Assembly: GCF_003096695.1 (NCBI RefSeq)
Contig: NZ_QEKY01000008.1
Span: 62,001-126,000, forward strand
Length of the DNA stretch: 64,000 nucleotides
Reading direction: 5' to 3'
DNA from: Porphyromonas loveana
GTDB lineage: Bacteria > Bacteroidota > Bacteroidia > Bacteroidales > Porphyromonadaceae
Under the pieces are notes generated by a model. The model did not search any database, was not told the origin of the DNA, and worked only from the letters and a program-made list of their open reading frames with translations. The position numbers and the translations under genes are program-made. Positions 1 through 8,929 of the stretch are shown one piece after another; positions within the stretch are counted from its first letter, which is position 1, and each line of letters opens with the position of its first letter.

Positions 1-1
1 C

Positions 2-1825
2 AAGCGCATAGATGACATGACGGCTGCCGAGGCCGACATACGCATACACTTGGCAGCAGGCGTGTCCTCGGACAAGACGATAGATGCGCTCTACGCTTTC
101 ACGGATTGCGAGGTGAGCCAGTCGCCTAATGCTTGCGTAATCATGGAGGACAAACCCGTCTTCCTCGGAGTGAGCGACCTACTACGTTATAGTACCGAGC
201 GCACTCGCGACTTGCTGAAGGAAGAACTGATTATCCGTCTGGAAGAGAAGCGGGAGCAATATCTCGGAGCTTCGTTGGAACGGATCTTTATCGAGGAGCG
301 AATATACAAGGATCAACCCTTCGAAGAGGCAGAGAGCGAACAAGAAGCACTGCGACACGTGGAGACGCGACTCGTGCCTTTTGCCCATCGTTTCATTCGC
401 CCTGTCACTTACGACGATCTGAAGAAGCTGCTGGAGATACGCATGGCGCGCATCCTGCGTTTCAATCTGCCCAAGCACGAAGCCATGATGCTCCAACTGG
501 AGAAAGACATAGCCGAACTGGAGAAAAACATCCGCGAGATCACCGCTTATACGATTCGCTGGTTCGAGTACCTGCATGAGCACTATGCCCCTCGTTTCCC
601 ACGTAAGACACAGATCATCGGTTTCGGAGCCATCGAAGCCACAAAGGTAGCCGAAGCCAATGCCAAGCTCTATATCAATCGGGAGGAAGGCTTCATCGGC
701 ATGGGGCTGAGAGGAGACGAGTTTGTCTGCAACTGTTCGGACCTTGACGATGCCATCATCTTCTTCCGCGATGGCACTTACCTCATCACCAAGGTGGAAG
801 AAAAGAAGTTCATCGGCAATCGTGAGGTCATCTATATCGACCGCTTCGAACGCAATGACAAACGCACCATCTACAACGTCATCTATCGGGACGGCAAATC
901 GGCTCCTTTCTACATCAAGCGCTTCAACGTCACCGGTGTCACTCGTGACAAGGAATACAACCTCACACAGGAAACTGCCGGCAGTCGTGTCATGTACTTC
1001 TCTGCCAATAAGAACGGCGAGGCCGAGACCGTCCGCATCATCCTCAAGCCCAAAGCACGGCAACGCGTACTTTCTTTCGAGAAAGACTTCAGCGATGTGG
1101 CCATCAAAGGACGTAGTAGCAAAGGCAATCTGCTCACCAAAGCCGAGGTACATAAAATCTTGTTCAAGCAGCAAGGAGCCTCTACGCTGGGCGGCAGAAA
1201 GGTTTGGTTCGATCGTGATGTGATGCGACTGAACTATGACGAGCAAGGCGAATATCTCGGAGAATTCCATGCGAGCGATTCCGTCCTCGTGGTTCTGGAC
1301 AATGGGGACTGCTACACGACCTCCATTGCAGAGAACAATCACTTCGACCCCAATATGATCCGGATAGAAAAGTTCCGCTCTGATAAGGTGTGGACGGCTA
1401 TCTATCACAACAAAGAAGCCGGTTACCTCTATCTGAAACGCTTCAGGATAGAAGGAGGCAGCAGGGACAATCTGCTGGGAGGAGAGGGCGAAGGCAATAG
1501 TCTGTTGCTCCTATCCGACACGCGCTATCCCCGCTTTGCATTGGCTTTCGGCGGAATTGATGCCACACGCCCCGAACTGGTTATAGATGGAGATGAATTC
1601 GTGGGCATCAAGGGTATCCATGCCAAAGGGAAACGCCTGACGACCTACAGAGTGGAGAGTGTGAAAGAATTGGCACCCATACGGGAAGAAGAACCTGAGA
1701 CCGAACCCGTGGAAGCAAAGGAGGAGAATGAGGTTGATCCTGAAAGCATGACCTCCGATGAAGAGATCCGCGACGAGCTCTTGGGCATCCAACGATTGCA
1801 ATTCGACAGCGATGAGGAGCAATAA
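2..1825 (+). CDS. parC: DNA topoisomerase IV subunit A, 5'-truncated by window edge
   Basis: This is the C-terminal two thirds of a type IIA topoisomerase A subunit, which with ParE decatenates daughter chromosomes. The reading frame is open from base 2, so the N-terminal breakage-reunion domain with the catalytic tyrosine lies outside the window. What is visible is the coiled-coil/tower part (about residues 100-200 of the visible protein, rich in EKDIAELEKNIREI-type heptads) and then repeated blades of a GyrA-type beta-pinwheel (repeats such as RDGTYLITKVEEKKFIG and DNGDCYTTSI). The tail is acidic. No GyrA-box was recognised, which favours ParC over GyrA. The stop overlaps the start of the next gene by 14 bases, suggesting one transcript. 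Confidence 0.88.
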   Translation, partial: KRIDDMTAAEADIRIHLAAGVSSDKTIDALYAFTDCEVSQSPNACVIMEDKPVFLGVSDLLRYSTERTRDLLKEELIIRLEEKREQYLGASLERIFIEERIYKDQPFEEAESEQEALRHVETRLVPFAHRFIRPVTYDDLKKLLEIRMARILRFNLPKHEAMMLQLEKDIAELEKNIREITAYTIRWFEYLHEHYAPRFPRKTQIIGFGAIEATKVAEANAKLYINREEGFIGMGLRGDEFVCNCSDLDDAIIFFRDGTYLITKVEEKKFIGNREVIYIDRFERNDKRTIYNVIYRDGKSAPFYIKRFNVTGVTRDKEYNLTQETAGSRVMYFSANKNGEAETVRIILKPKARQRVLSFEKDFSDVAIKGRSSKGNLLTKAEVHKILFKQQGASTLGGRKVWFDRDVMRLNYDEQGEYLGEFHASDSVLVVLDNGDCYTTSIAENNHFDPNMIRIEKFRSDKVWTAIYHNKEAGYLYLKRFRIEGGSRDNLLGGEGEGNSLLLLSDTRYPRFALAFGGIDATRPELVIDGDEFVGIKGIHAKGKRLTTYRVESVKELAPIREEEPETEPVEAKEENEVDPESMTSDEEIRDELLGIQRLQFDSDEEQ

Positions 1826-2702
1826 GCGATATATCATTGGCTTCCTTGCGCTGCTATTGGCAAGGACTATCGCATGGGGACAGTCAGATTCCTTGGGGTA
1901 TCGGATCCATTCTGCCTATATGATCGGTGCCGGCGGAAGCATCACGCGCGATGCCTATCTGTCTCCTCTTCGTTATGGCGGTTGGACGCTCAATCTATTG
2001 GGAGAAAAGACCTACCCTACCCGTACACCGGATTCGCGTTGGATGATCCGGACGGCGCATGAACTGGATGGAGCTGTTATGGACAACCCCGCCAATAATG
2101 CCCATTTCTATTCGCTCTTGTACAATGGTGCTGCTACTGCGCTCTATCGTCTACCCAAGAGCGACGACAGGCAGGCTGCATGGCTGCAACCCTTTCGTTT
2201 TGCCTTCGGTGGGGGGATGGAGTTAGGTGTCGGGGGCATCTACAGCACACGCAACGGAAATAATCCGGCAACGCTCAAGCTCTACAGCAATATCATCGCT
2301 CAAGGAGTCGTGGGTTATGCCATACCATCAAACTCTTTTCCAGTCTATCTGCGAATGGTCTCACAGATCAATCTTTTGGGTGTCGCCTATGGCAACGGAT
2401 TCGGGGAGAGCTATTATGAGAATTTCATCCTGAGCAATGGCATTGCCGGCTCGCTCCATCTGACACATCCGGGTAAGCTCACACGCTTCACGACCCTGCT
2501 GAGTGCTGACTTCCCCGTACGCAACTTCTGCACCATCCGTGTAGGCTATCGATACTCACATTTGGGATCCACACTCAACAGTCTGGACACTCGCATCAAT
2601 AATCATACGGTTTTGGTCGGTTTCGTCACAGAGCTTTATCGCTTCCGCGGGCACAAAGCCATGCGTACGGGACGTAAGACCAGTCTTTATTACCACGATT
2701 AG
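1812..2702 (+). CDS. DUF3316 family exported protein
   Basis: The 296-aa product starts with a signal peptide (MRSNKRYIIGFLALLLA, cleavage likely after WGQ), so the ATG at 1812 is preferred over an in-frame ATG at 1758 inside parC. The mature part is rich in alternating aromatic and hydrophobic stretches and Gly/Tyr/Asn turns (for example VGYRYSHLGSTLNSLDTR), as in small outer-membrane beta-barrels. It resembles the Bacteroidota DUF3316 family as I remember it. Function is unknown. The start overlaps the parC stop and the S41 protease gene follows after 10 bases, so the three are probably cotranscribed. Confidence 0.7.
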   Translation: MRSNKRYIIGFLALLLARTIAWGQSDSLGYRIHSAYMIGAGGSITRDAYLSPLRYGGWTLNLLGEKTYPTRTPDSRWMIRTAHELDGAVMDNPANNAHFYSLLYNGAATALYRLPKSDDRQAAWLQPFRFAFGGGMELGVGGIYSTRNGNNPATLKLYSNIIAQGVVGYAIPSNSFPVYLRMVSQINLLGVAYGNGFGESYYENFILSNGIAGSLHLTHPGKLTRFTTLLSADFPVRNFCTIRVGYRYSHLGSTLNSLDTRINNHTVLVGFVTELYRFRGHKAMRTGRKTSLYYHD

Positions 2703-2712
2703 CAGATACAAG

Positions 2713-3774
2713 ATGAAGAAACTACTTGCCGTTCTTATTGCAGTCATTTCATGCTGTTCCTGCTCTACGGAGGAGGATTTCACCTTCGACCCGTATGAAA
2801 ACTACGATGCACTGTGGGAGATCATGGATCGGGGCTATTGCTTCTTCGACCTCAAACTTCCGCAAGACTCTTCCTGGCGGGATATGTACGAGAAGCATCG
2901 ACGCGATCTGACTCCCACGATGAGTCGGGATTCGCTTTTTCTGGTGATGACACAGCTTCTTTCCGAACTGAAAGACGGACACGTGAATCTGAGCACTTCA
3001 TTCGACTACGGACACTACTGGAAGTGGTATGAGGATTATCCGCCCAATATAAGTTTGGACCTACAGAGAGCGTATTTAGGTAAGGACTATCGCATAGCAG
3101 GCGGGCTGAAGTATCGTCGTCTCACCTACAACGACCACGCACAGGACAGTATCGGCTACATCGTATATGATAGTTTCAACAAGCCGATTTCGAACAGCAA
3201 TATAAGTGGTATGCTGTCGCGCCTGACCGAGTGCAAAGCGCTTATCATCGACATCCGCGGAAATGGTGGCGGACAACTGACCTATGCCGACGAGTTTGCT
3301 CGTCACTTCACAAAAGAAAGGATACTCACAGGCTACATCCGACATAAAACAGGACCTGCACACGATGCTTTCTCCAATCCACTCCCGATCTACTTGGATA
3401 CGCTTACTACCGGTGTCGTATGGATGCGTCCCGTCGTATTGCTGACCAACAGGGAGGTATTCAGCTCGGCCAATGACTTTGCCTTCAAGATGAAGCCTCT
3501 TCCATTTGTCACCTTGTTGGGGGATAAGACCGGAGGCGGCGCAGGACTTCCCACCTCTTCGGAGATTCCTTGCGGATGGGGGGTGCGCTATTCGGCAGGC
3601 CGAATGACAGATGCCTCAGATGTAGATGTCGAGTTCGGAATTGATCCGCATTACTACGTATCGCTAAGCGATGAAGATTTGGCCAACGGAGAAGATACCC
3701 TCATTGAAGAAGCGGTACGATACATTAAACGGAAAATAGCAGAGTATAACCAAACAGGCGTTTGGATTAAATAA
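2713..3774 (+). CDS. S41 family peptidase, lipoprotein
   Basis: This 353-aa C-terminal-processing (tail-specific type) protease carries a lipoprotein signal: MKKLLAVLIAVISCCSCST has several Cys, with the lipidated Cys near residue 16 or 18. The S41 core is recognisable from ALIIDIRGNGGG (about residue 180), the nucleophile region REVFSSANDFAF and the downstream Lys in LLGDKTGGGAGLPTSSE. This is the Ser-Lys dyad arrangement of the family. No PDZ domain is obvious between the signal and the core; the N-terminal part is a small helical domain. It probably acts on periplasmic or surface peptides. It follows the DUF3316 gene by 10 bases and converges on bioC. Confidence 0.85.
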   Translation: MKKLLAVLIAVISCCSCSTEEDFTFDPYENYDALWEIMDRGYCFFDLKLPQDSSWRDMYEKHRRDLTPTMSRDSLFLVMTQLLSELKDGHVNLSTSFDYGHYWKWYEDYPPNISLDLQRAYLGKDYRIAGGLKYRRLTYNDHAQDSIGYIVYDSFNKPISNSNISGMLSRLTECKALIIDIRGNGGGQLTYADEFARHFTKERILTGYIRHKTGPAHDAFSNPLPIYLDTLTTGVVWMRPVVLLTNREVFSSANDFAFKMKPLPFVTLLGDKTGGGAGLPTSSEIPCGWGVRYSAGRMTDASDVDVEFGIDPHYYVSLSDEDLANGEDTLIEEAVRYIKRKIAEYNQTGVWIK

Positions 3775-3793
3775 AAGCAAATAGCCTTAGCAG

Positions 3794-4555
3794 CTATTCG
3801 TCGTTCCGCTCTGCGAGGAAGTAGAGCGGTGCGTACGTAAGCGTAACCTGTCCCGAAGGCGTAGAATAACGCTCGCGGTAAGCCTTGTCGAAGGAGTCGA
3901 ATCGGCGTGGCGTCCACACATCGCCATTCTCCGGCGTAGCTGTAACCCCAGTTCGTTTTAGATGCAGTAAGACCTCGCGAGGCGAATCGAAATCAAGCAC
4001 TATTGTTTCCTCCTCCACTTCTACTGCGGAGAATGACTCGCCGAGCCACTCTTCGAGTTGTGCTGCTGTAGGATATTGCAGACCTCTGTCCGTGAGTGTA
4101 CGTATCTCGGGCAGATTGTCGGAGGAGAAAGTATTAAAGAGGAAAACACCGTTCCGACGAAGGAGGCGGGCGGCCTGTCGAATGACTCCTCGCGGATCGG
4201 CAAACCATTGGAAAGCCGAAGCCGAAGCAATGAGATCGTAAGTATCGTCATGCGACATACTCTCCGCCGGTCCTGCATGAAAGGAAGCAGGATGCACGCT
4301 GACGTACTTCTCACAGTCGGGACAGAGATCATTGAGCGTCCATCGCTCCACTTCAAGAGCCTGCGCCAGACGACGTGTGAAGCTGCCCGTACCGCAACCA
4401 TACTCCAATACATGATTGTACTGCCTGCGACCGCGGGCAGTAAGCATGGCGATGAGTCGCTCCCCTATATGGTGCTGAGCGACGGCATTGTCCTCATAAT
4501 GGGGCAAGGCAGAAGTAAAGCGGCGGATGACGCGCTCCTTGTCGACATCTCTCAA
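3794..4555 (-). CDS. bioC: malonyl-ACP O-methyltransferase BioC
   Basis: A class I SAM methyltransferase: VLEYGCGTGSFTRRLAQ is motif I, then LNDLCPDC, and ASASAFQWF matches the BioC motif. BioC methylates malonyl-ACP so that fatty-acid synthase can build the pimeloyl chain of biotin. The frame is open further upstream, to an ATG at 4648, but that would put 31 extra residues inside bioG. The TTG at 4555-4553 overlaps the bioG stop and gives the usual short N-terminus (RDVDKERVIRRFTSALPHY). I therefore place the start there, giving about 253 aa. The non-AUG start is an inference. Coupled translation with bioG is likely. Confidence 0.85.
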   Translation of the reverse strand: MRDVDKERVIRRFTSALPHYEDNAVAQHHIGERLIAMLTARGRRQYNHVLEYGCGTGSFTRRLAQALEVERWTLNDLCPDCEKYVSVHPASFHAGPAESMSHDDTYDLIASASAFQWFADPRGVIRQAARLLRRNGVFLFNTFSSDNLPEIRTLTDRGLQYPTAAQLEEWLGESFSAVEVEEETIVLDFDSPREVLLHLKRTGVTATPENGDVWTPRRFDSFDKAYRERYSTPSGQVTLTYAPLYFLAERNDE

Positions 4556-5238
4556 GTCCAAAGTGACTCCCACGTGCTGAAACGGTTGAACAGATAGTGA
4601 TCCCCTCCCACTACCATTTCGATCTGCGGGCAGCCTCGCATATTCCAAAAACGCTCTTGATTCTTGGCCGGAATGATCCGATCTTTCTCTCCTATCAGTA
4701 CCTTATCCCATTGAAGAGGACTCTGGGGATGAGGATTGTCGCTGCCGAGTCGCCTGCTCTCTTCTTCATAGACGCGCCCCAGCTCAGCTTTTATTTCGCT
4801 TGTCTCTCGTGCCGCCAGCGCATCGAATAAATGTTTCAAGGACTTGCCACCGCACATACGTCTATTGAAGCGGAGCCGATTCTCTTCCGTGAGGCCGTCC
4901 AAGGTGCCACGAAAGATCTCCATCGGTATGCCCATCTCGTCGTCCATCGGATAGCCTGTGCCACAGACCGCTACTGCCGATGCCGTCTCGGGCAGAAGGC
5001 CCTGCATCGCCAAACGCTCTGCAGCCCATACCCCCATAGACCAAGCTAATAGACGTATTTCTCGATAAGAAGACCAATCGAAGTCCTGTTCGTCCGTGCG
5101 GTAATCCCACACATGGAGCAAGTCGTATCCGGCAGGGATGGCAAGATGCTCCACAGCTTCGCGGGTCATAGCCCAACCGTTGAAAAAAAGAATGAGTTTA
5201 TCGGAATCCGGCGACAGCCGGAACAATTCTGTCTGCAT
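4552..5238 (-). CDS. bioG: pimeloyl-ACP methyl ester esterase BioG
   Basis: A 228-aa alpha/beta-hydrolase of the DUF452/BioG type. LILFFNGWAMT is the oxyanion-hole strand, LLAWSMGVWAAE carries the nucleophile elbow (SMG), and GGDHYLFNRF carries the catalytic His near the C-terminus. BioG cleaves the methyl ester of pimeloyl-ACP methyl ester, which ends chain extension for biotin. It is the first gene of a two-gene unit with bioC. No other biotin gene is in the window. A TATCTTTG box lies only 7 bases upstream of the ATG, so the mRNA may be almost leaderless. Confidence 0.85.
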   Translation of the reverse strand: MQTELFRLSPDSDKLILFFNGWAMTREAVEHLAIPAGYDLLHVWDYRTDEQDFDWSSYREIRLLAWSMGVWAAERLAMQGLLPETASAVAVCGTGYPMDDEMGIPMEIFRGTLDGLTEENRLRFNRRMCGGKSLKHLFDALAARETSEIKAELGRVYEEESRRLGSDNPHPQSPLQWDKVLIGEKDRIIPAKNQERFWNMRGCPQIEMVVGGDHYLFNRFSTWESLWT

Positions 5239-5245
5239 AGTGTGG

Positions 5246-5253
5246 CAAAGATA
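5246..5253 (-). promoter_or_regulatory. putative -7 box of the bioG promoter
   Basis: Read on the minus strand the sequence is TATCTTTG, an exact fit to the Bacteroidota -7 element TAnnTTTG. No TTTG was found at the normal spacing upstream. The predicted transcription start falls 1-3 bases before the bioG ATG. Confidence 0.45.
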
Positions 5254-5560
5254 ATGACTTTGAAAGCCTTTTCCATCTTATCGAAGTCCATGAATGCAAA
5301 ACAGGGTATCCACTATGCACAAGATGCCGATCCACTTGTCCTTCCTCTCTCTATCTTCCTTTTTTAATAGAAAAAGCCCTGTGCAGATAGTTCTTAGGCT
5401 CCACGTCCGGAGATCCACTGCCCCCCTTGCGTATCATAAAGGCAACATTTAGGAAAAGTATTGAAAGAAGGGCTTGGGGTTCTGATGCAAATTGACTACC
5501 CATGATATGTCAAGCATGAAAATCTCCTATTAATTCTGTCACTCCTTTCTCTGATTTTTC
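5254..5560. other. intergenic stretch with no recognised gene
   Basis: This AT-rich spacer lies between the bioG promoter and the first copy of the 642-bp repeat. I see no coding frame with a plausible start, no convincing hairpin and no RNA gene. Confidence 0.5.
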
Positions 5561-5838
5561 GGAGCCAAAAAAGTTTTCAACACCGAAGAGCCGTTTAGAT
5601 TCATTCTAAATAAGCTGCTGTCGGGGAGGTCAGTCGGTGAGCAAAACGAGGATAAAAATCGACTTTTCCAACTCCGATGATGATATTTAGACTTCTAAGA
5701 TGTAATCTTTATAATTACCGGTTTCAATCTTTATAAAGATCACCATGTAAACTTTACATTATTGGAAATGATAATTATAAAGTTTACATCTCAAAAAGCT
5801 ATTTATTGCAGGCACCAAAAGGCGTATTTCTGCACGAT

Positions 5839-5883
5839 AAAAAAGAAGCACCCGTTGAGTTCGCGACCGAACTCAACGGGTGC
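5839..5883 (-). terminator. strong hairpin inside repeat copy 1, minus-strand terminator
   Basis: The arms GCACCCGTTGAGTTCG (5848-5863) and its exact complement (5868-5883) enclose a 4-base loop. On the minus strand the hairpin is followed by TTCTTTTTT, the classical intrinsic terminator form. It would end transcripts of the macA-ABC-permease operon about 350 bases after its last stop codon. On the plus strand the following T-run is weaker and further away. Confidence 0.65.
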
Positions 5884-6040
5884 TTGATGCTTTTTGCGAT
5901 GATTTGCGAGAGGACTTTATCGCATCCTATTCATCATCGGAGAGTGAAAAGTTATTCATCGATCGGGCCACATGGCTCTGACGCTTCCATATCTCGAAAA
6001 GGAAAGGAGAGAATTTCCACCGTTCCCGACATTCTTGTTC

Positions 6041-6127
6041 ATGAGTCTCGTATTCATCATTGCTTCTATTTACTGTGTATTACTTGGGTTCTTGATCGGC
6101 CGCTGCGCATTGACTTTCAACCATTAA
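6041..6127 (+). CDS. possible 28-aa single-pass membrane peptide in repeat copy 1
   Basis: An ATG opens a hydrophobic 28-residue frame (MSLVFIIASIYCVLLGFLIG, then RCALTFNH) that is identical in the second repeat copy; the visible base change (TGT/TGC) is silent. An upstream extension of the frame exists in copy 2 but is interrupted here by a one-base difference that brings in TGA at about 5983. Expression is not shown. It could equally be relic coding sequence. Confidence 0.25.
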   Translation: MSLVFIIASIYCVLLGFLIGRCALTFNH

Positions 6128-6237
6128 CGCACTGCTGCGCTGCCGATCCGTCTGCAAAGATAACAAAAAGGGAGCCATGCACCGACCCAAGGTACGACCT
6201 GCTGAAAGTGCTACCGCAGCGCGATGCAAGGACTGCC

Positions 6238-7566
6238 TTACTCGCTGCGGATGGCTTCGGTGGGTGGGACGCGCAATGCTCGTGTAACGGGAATGGAAGT
6301 ACCGAGCAAAACCATCAAGAGCATCTGCAAATAAGTACAAATCAATCCGATCAAAAGCCGTCCCCATCCGACAGGAAAGACCGTGATGTCGCAGAGATCG
6401 GTATGGAACATGACATACCATGCCGCTATGGCCGCCGGCAAGAAGGCCAAGGTCATCAACACCAATCCTTCACCGAACATAAGCGAGAGCACACTCTTAT
6501 TCGTCGATCCCACTACGCGGCGGATGCCCACTTCGGCGCGTCGCTGCTCCGTGCGCACCCAGAAGGTGCCGACAATGCCGAGGAATATATTGAGCAGGAG
6601 GAAGAAACCGATCGCCAGATGGTTATTGATCTGTCGGATAGGGTCAGCCAATACGATGGCACGATCTTCGCTAACTGCACCGATACTCATGATAGGAAAA
6701 GTGCCATCCTGGGTCACGGCTTTCATCCTTTTCATAAACTTCTCCTTGAAATCCGGCGTATCTGCTTCGGGAGAGATACGCAGATAGATGGAGTAGGACA
6801 CGTGCTCATTCTGTCCGATGTACTCCTCTGTTATCGGCATCAGGCAGATATATTCCGATTTTTCCGCCTCGCTTCGGGGTTGATTCGGCAAGACACCTTT
6901 GAATGTCTGATTATATCTGATCTTCTTTTCGACCTGCACATCATCAAGGAAATACAGCATACTGTAACTGATGCTATCCGACATGCCAAGATAGCGACGG
7001 TCGCTTTCCCGCCCTTCTCCATTAGCTTGTTCCACATGGTCAAGTGCATTGCGCGAGAGATAATAATCGCGTTGGATGTCGTTCATGCGAAGTTTAGAGA
7101 ACTGTTCGGCCATCTTCTCCGGAGAAGAACCATCGGCCCCATAGACACGAAATACACGAAAATAATCAGGCGAGACCATTCGAATCTCCACTGACGAAAG
7201 AGTTACAGTGTCCAGCTTGAGACTATTCATGCTGGAAGAAGAAGAGTAATGCCCTCCCCATTGTTGGATAGAAGCCGCTTCCACTCCCGGATATGCCGCT
7301 ACCAAATCAAGGGTTTGCATCATGGTCTTTCCTTTGTCTTCGGACATATCCTTTTGGCCTCCTTCGCTATCGGCTCGGACAGTTCCTACCATCAGGCGGT
7401 ACACATGTTCGATGTCATAGTTCAACGGACGCGACCAAGCACGCAGGGCGGTCAAGGCATAGTCTGTGACAAACCAGAGCAAGCCACATACGGCAAGCAT
7501 CTCGAGCCATATCCAGAGGTTGGCACGGCGCTCTGCTCGGATAATCTTAATAATATGGTGTAGCAT
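6238..7566 (-). CDS. ABC transporter permease, FtsX/MacB type (second of two)
   Basis: The 442-aa protein has the FtsX-like plan. There is one N-terminal membrane segment (about residues 18-42), a large periplasmic MacB_PCD-like domain (about 45-310), and three C-terminal segments, beginning at NNHLAIGFFLLLNIFLGIVG. The cytoplasmic loop TEQRRAEVGIRRVVGSTN is the coupling region that contacts the ATPase. It ends VTRALRVPPTEAIRSE, the usual FtsX-family tail. It is last in the operon macA - ATPase - permease - permease, starting 21 bases after the other permease. The two permeases are distinct in sequence, so a heterodimer is likely. Substrate is unknown; peptides, lipids or antimicrobials fit the family. 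Confidence 0.83.
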   Translation of the reverse strand: MLHHIIKIIRAERRANLWIWLEMLAVCGLLWFVTDYALTALRAWSRPLNYDIEHVYRLMVGTVRADSEGGQKDMSEDKGKTMMQTLDLVAAYPGVEAASIQQWGGHYSSSSSMNSLKLDTVTLSSVEIRMVSPDYFRVFRVYGADGSSPEKMAEQFSKLRMNDIQRDYYLSRNALDHVEQANGEGRESDRRYLGMSDSISYSMLYFLDDVQVEKKIRYNQTFKGVLPNQPRSEAEKSEYICLMPITEEYIGQNEHVSYSIYLRISPEADTPDFKEKFMKRMKAVTQDGTFPIMSIGAVSEDRAIVLADPIRQINNHLAIGFFLLLNIFLGIVGTFWVRTEQRRAEVGIRRVVGSTNKSVLSLMFGEGLVLMTLAFLPAAIAAWYVMFHTDLCDITVFPVGWGRLLIGLICTYLQMLLMVLLGTSIPVTRALRVPPTEAIRSE

Positions 7567-7587
7567 GATAATATTGATATGAAGGGG

Positions 7588-8871
7588 TTAGTGTGACAAA
7601 GATTCTACAATGGGAGTCTTGGATATACGCCAAGCGGGGACAAAGGCACTGAGCAGATTGATCAGCACACAGAAGAAAAGAGCGATGAGGAAAATGATGG
7701 GATTGAACATAGCTCCATTAATATCACCTTGGATCATATTCCACGATCCGGCAGGTAGAAGCCATGAGGGAAAGACGGCCATGACCAAATAGCTCAAGCC
7801 CAAGCCCAACACTCCACCCAGCAGGCTGAGCAGCATATTCTCTGCTATTACCTGACGGATAATATCGGACCGAACAGCTCCGAAAGAACGCCGCACACCC
7901 AGTTCTGCCAATCGACGACGCATACGGCTCAGCGTCATACCGGATAGATTGATGGCAGGGATGCACAGAAACAGGATGATCAGGAGAATAAATCGACGAC
8001 GATATTCCGGAACAGTGTCGTCGTTCCGATATTTGCTGTGCATCGTCGCAAACTGATTGGCCGGTTGGCCCGGGAAACTGATACTGAAGGTCTCTTGCAC
8101 CGCATTGCATTGTGCCGTCAGAGCTTGTATCTCCTCCTTGATGGCATCGAAGTCTTTCGGGCTTTTGGCCAGACAGATGACCGCATAATCATTGAAAAGA
8201 CGGTCTCGACTATTTGCTTCATACAGACTGCTCAATGGCATCCACACATCTCCGTATGCAAAACTACAGAAGGGCGTCACATGACGCACCACACCGCAAA
8301 CAGTGTATTTGCTCCCGTTGATTAGGGCTTGCTTATCGATAGCTTCGTCTACGGAGCCGAAAAACTTCCGTGCCAAGCGGTCTGTAATGACTGCTACCTG
8401 CCTATTGGAGCGGGCATCAGACTCGGTATAATGCTTGCCTGCTACGAAAGAAAAGTCAAAGACTCGCCAAAAAGCCTCATCCGTGTATCGTGCCACAATG
8501 GGTACTTCCGACTCGTTCCCGCGTACAGAGAATAAGGTCTGGATGCCAGCTTCCGACTCGTAATACTCAATAAAAGTAGTCACCGCTTCGGGAGTTTTGA
8601 GCTTACGGAATATTTCCCACACTTGTACGTCGCCTACGGGCATATTGATGGTCGTATTCCTCATCGTGTCTTTCATTGTCAGGGTCGAGCCTCGAGTCAC
8701 CAGCCAACGCGAACGATTGGTTTCGGGAGAGAAAGATCCCACCTTCATATACTCTTGCTGTACCAGCACCATGACCATACAAATGGCAAAGGCCGTACCT
8801 AAAATACCGATACTGCTGAGCACCGGATTCTGGCGGATGATTTGCCACGATTGTCTGATATATCTTTTCAT
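7588..8871 (-). CDS. ABC transporter permease, FtsX/MacB type (first of two)
   Basis: This 427-aa permease has an N-terminal segment (SIGILGTAFAICMVMVLVQQ), a periplasmic domain of about 230 residues, and C-terminal segments beginning with RRFILLIILFLCIPAINLSG. The loop RMRRRLAELGVRRSFGAVRSDI is the ATPase-coupling motif of the FtsX family, and the tail WRISKTPIVESL is typical. It sits between the ATPase gene (58-base gap) and the second permease (21-base gap). It probably pairs with that permease to form the inner-membrane part of a MacAB-TolC-like pump. Confidence 0.83.
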   Translation of the reverse strand: MKRYIRQSWQIIRQNPVLSSIGILGTAFAICMVMVLVQQEYMKVGSFSPETNRSRWLVTRGSTLTMKDTMRNTTINMPVGDVQVWEIFRKLKTPEAVTTFIEYYESEAGIQTLFSVRGNESEVPIVARYTDEAFWRVFDFSFVAGKHYTESDARSNRQVAVITDRLARKFFGSVDEAIDKQALINGSKYTVCGVVRHVTPFCSFAYGDVWMPLSSLYEANSRDRLFNDYAVICLAKSPKDFDAIKEEIQALTAQCNAVQETFSISFPGQPANQFATMHSKYRNDDTVPEYRRRFILLIILFLCIPAINLSGMTLSRMRRRLAELGVRRSFGAVRSDIIRQVIAENMLLSLLGGVLGLGLSYLVMAVFPSWLLPAGSWNMIQGDINGAMFNPIIFLIALFFCVLINLLSAFVPAWRISKTPIVESLSH

Positions 8872-8929
8872 TGTTTCTGTCTCTTTTGCAGTAATGCCGA
8901 TAATAGAAATTCTACTGTTATTAACCCGC

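Larger units (their letters stand above)
5561..6202 (+). repeat. ~642-bp dispersed repeat, copy 1 (MITE-like)
   Basis: The segment from GGAGCCAAAAAAG to GTACGACCTGC recurs almost unchanged at 16045-16687 in the same orientation. Inside, in order, are a block near CCGTTTAGATTCATTCTA, AT-rich inverted repeats around GTAAACTTTA/TAAAGTTTAC (about 5735-5790), a perfect 16-bp stem hairpin (5848-5883), and a segment that reads as a small membrane peptide. There is no transposase and no clear terminal inverted repeat, so it is either a non-autonomous element or a large intergenic repeat. Its right end is 35 bases past the stop of the permease gene at 6238. Confidence 0.8.

Noticed and set aside
182-1408. 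Long antisense open frame (408 codons) opposite parC
   Set aside because: The parC frame has a recognised protein with conserved repeats. The antisense translation shows no family features and reflects GC-rich codon structure.
5806-7194. Open frame of 462 codons on the plus strand across the repeat and the last permease
   Set aside because: It starts in the dispersed repeat and runs antisense through a clear FtsX-type permease; the translation is low-complexity and unlike any protein.
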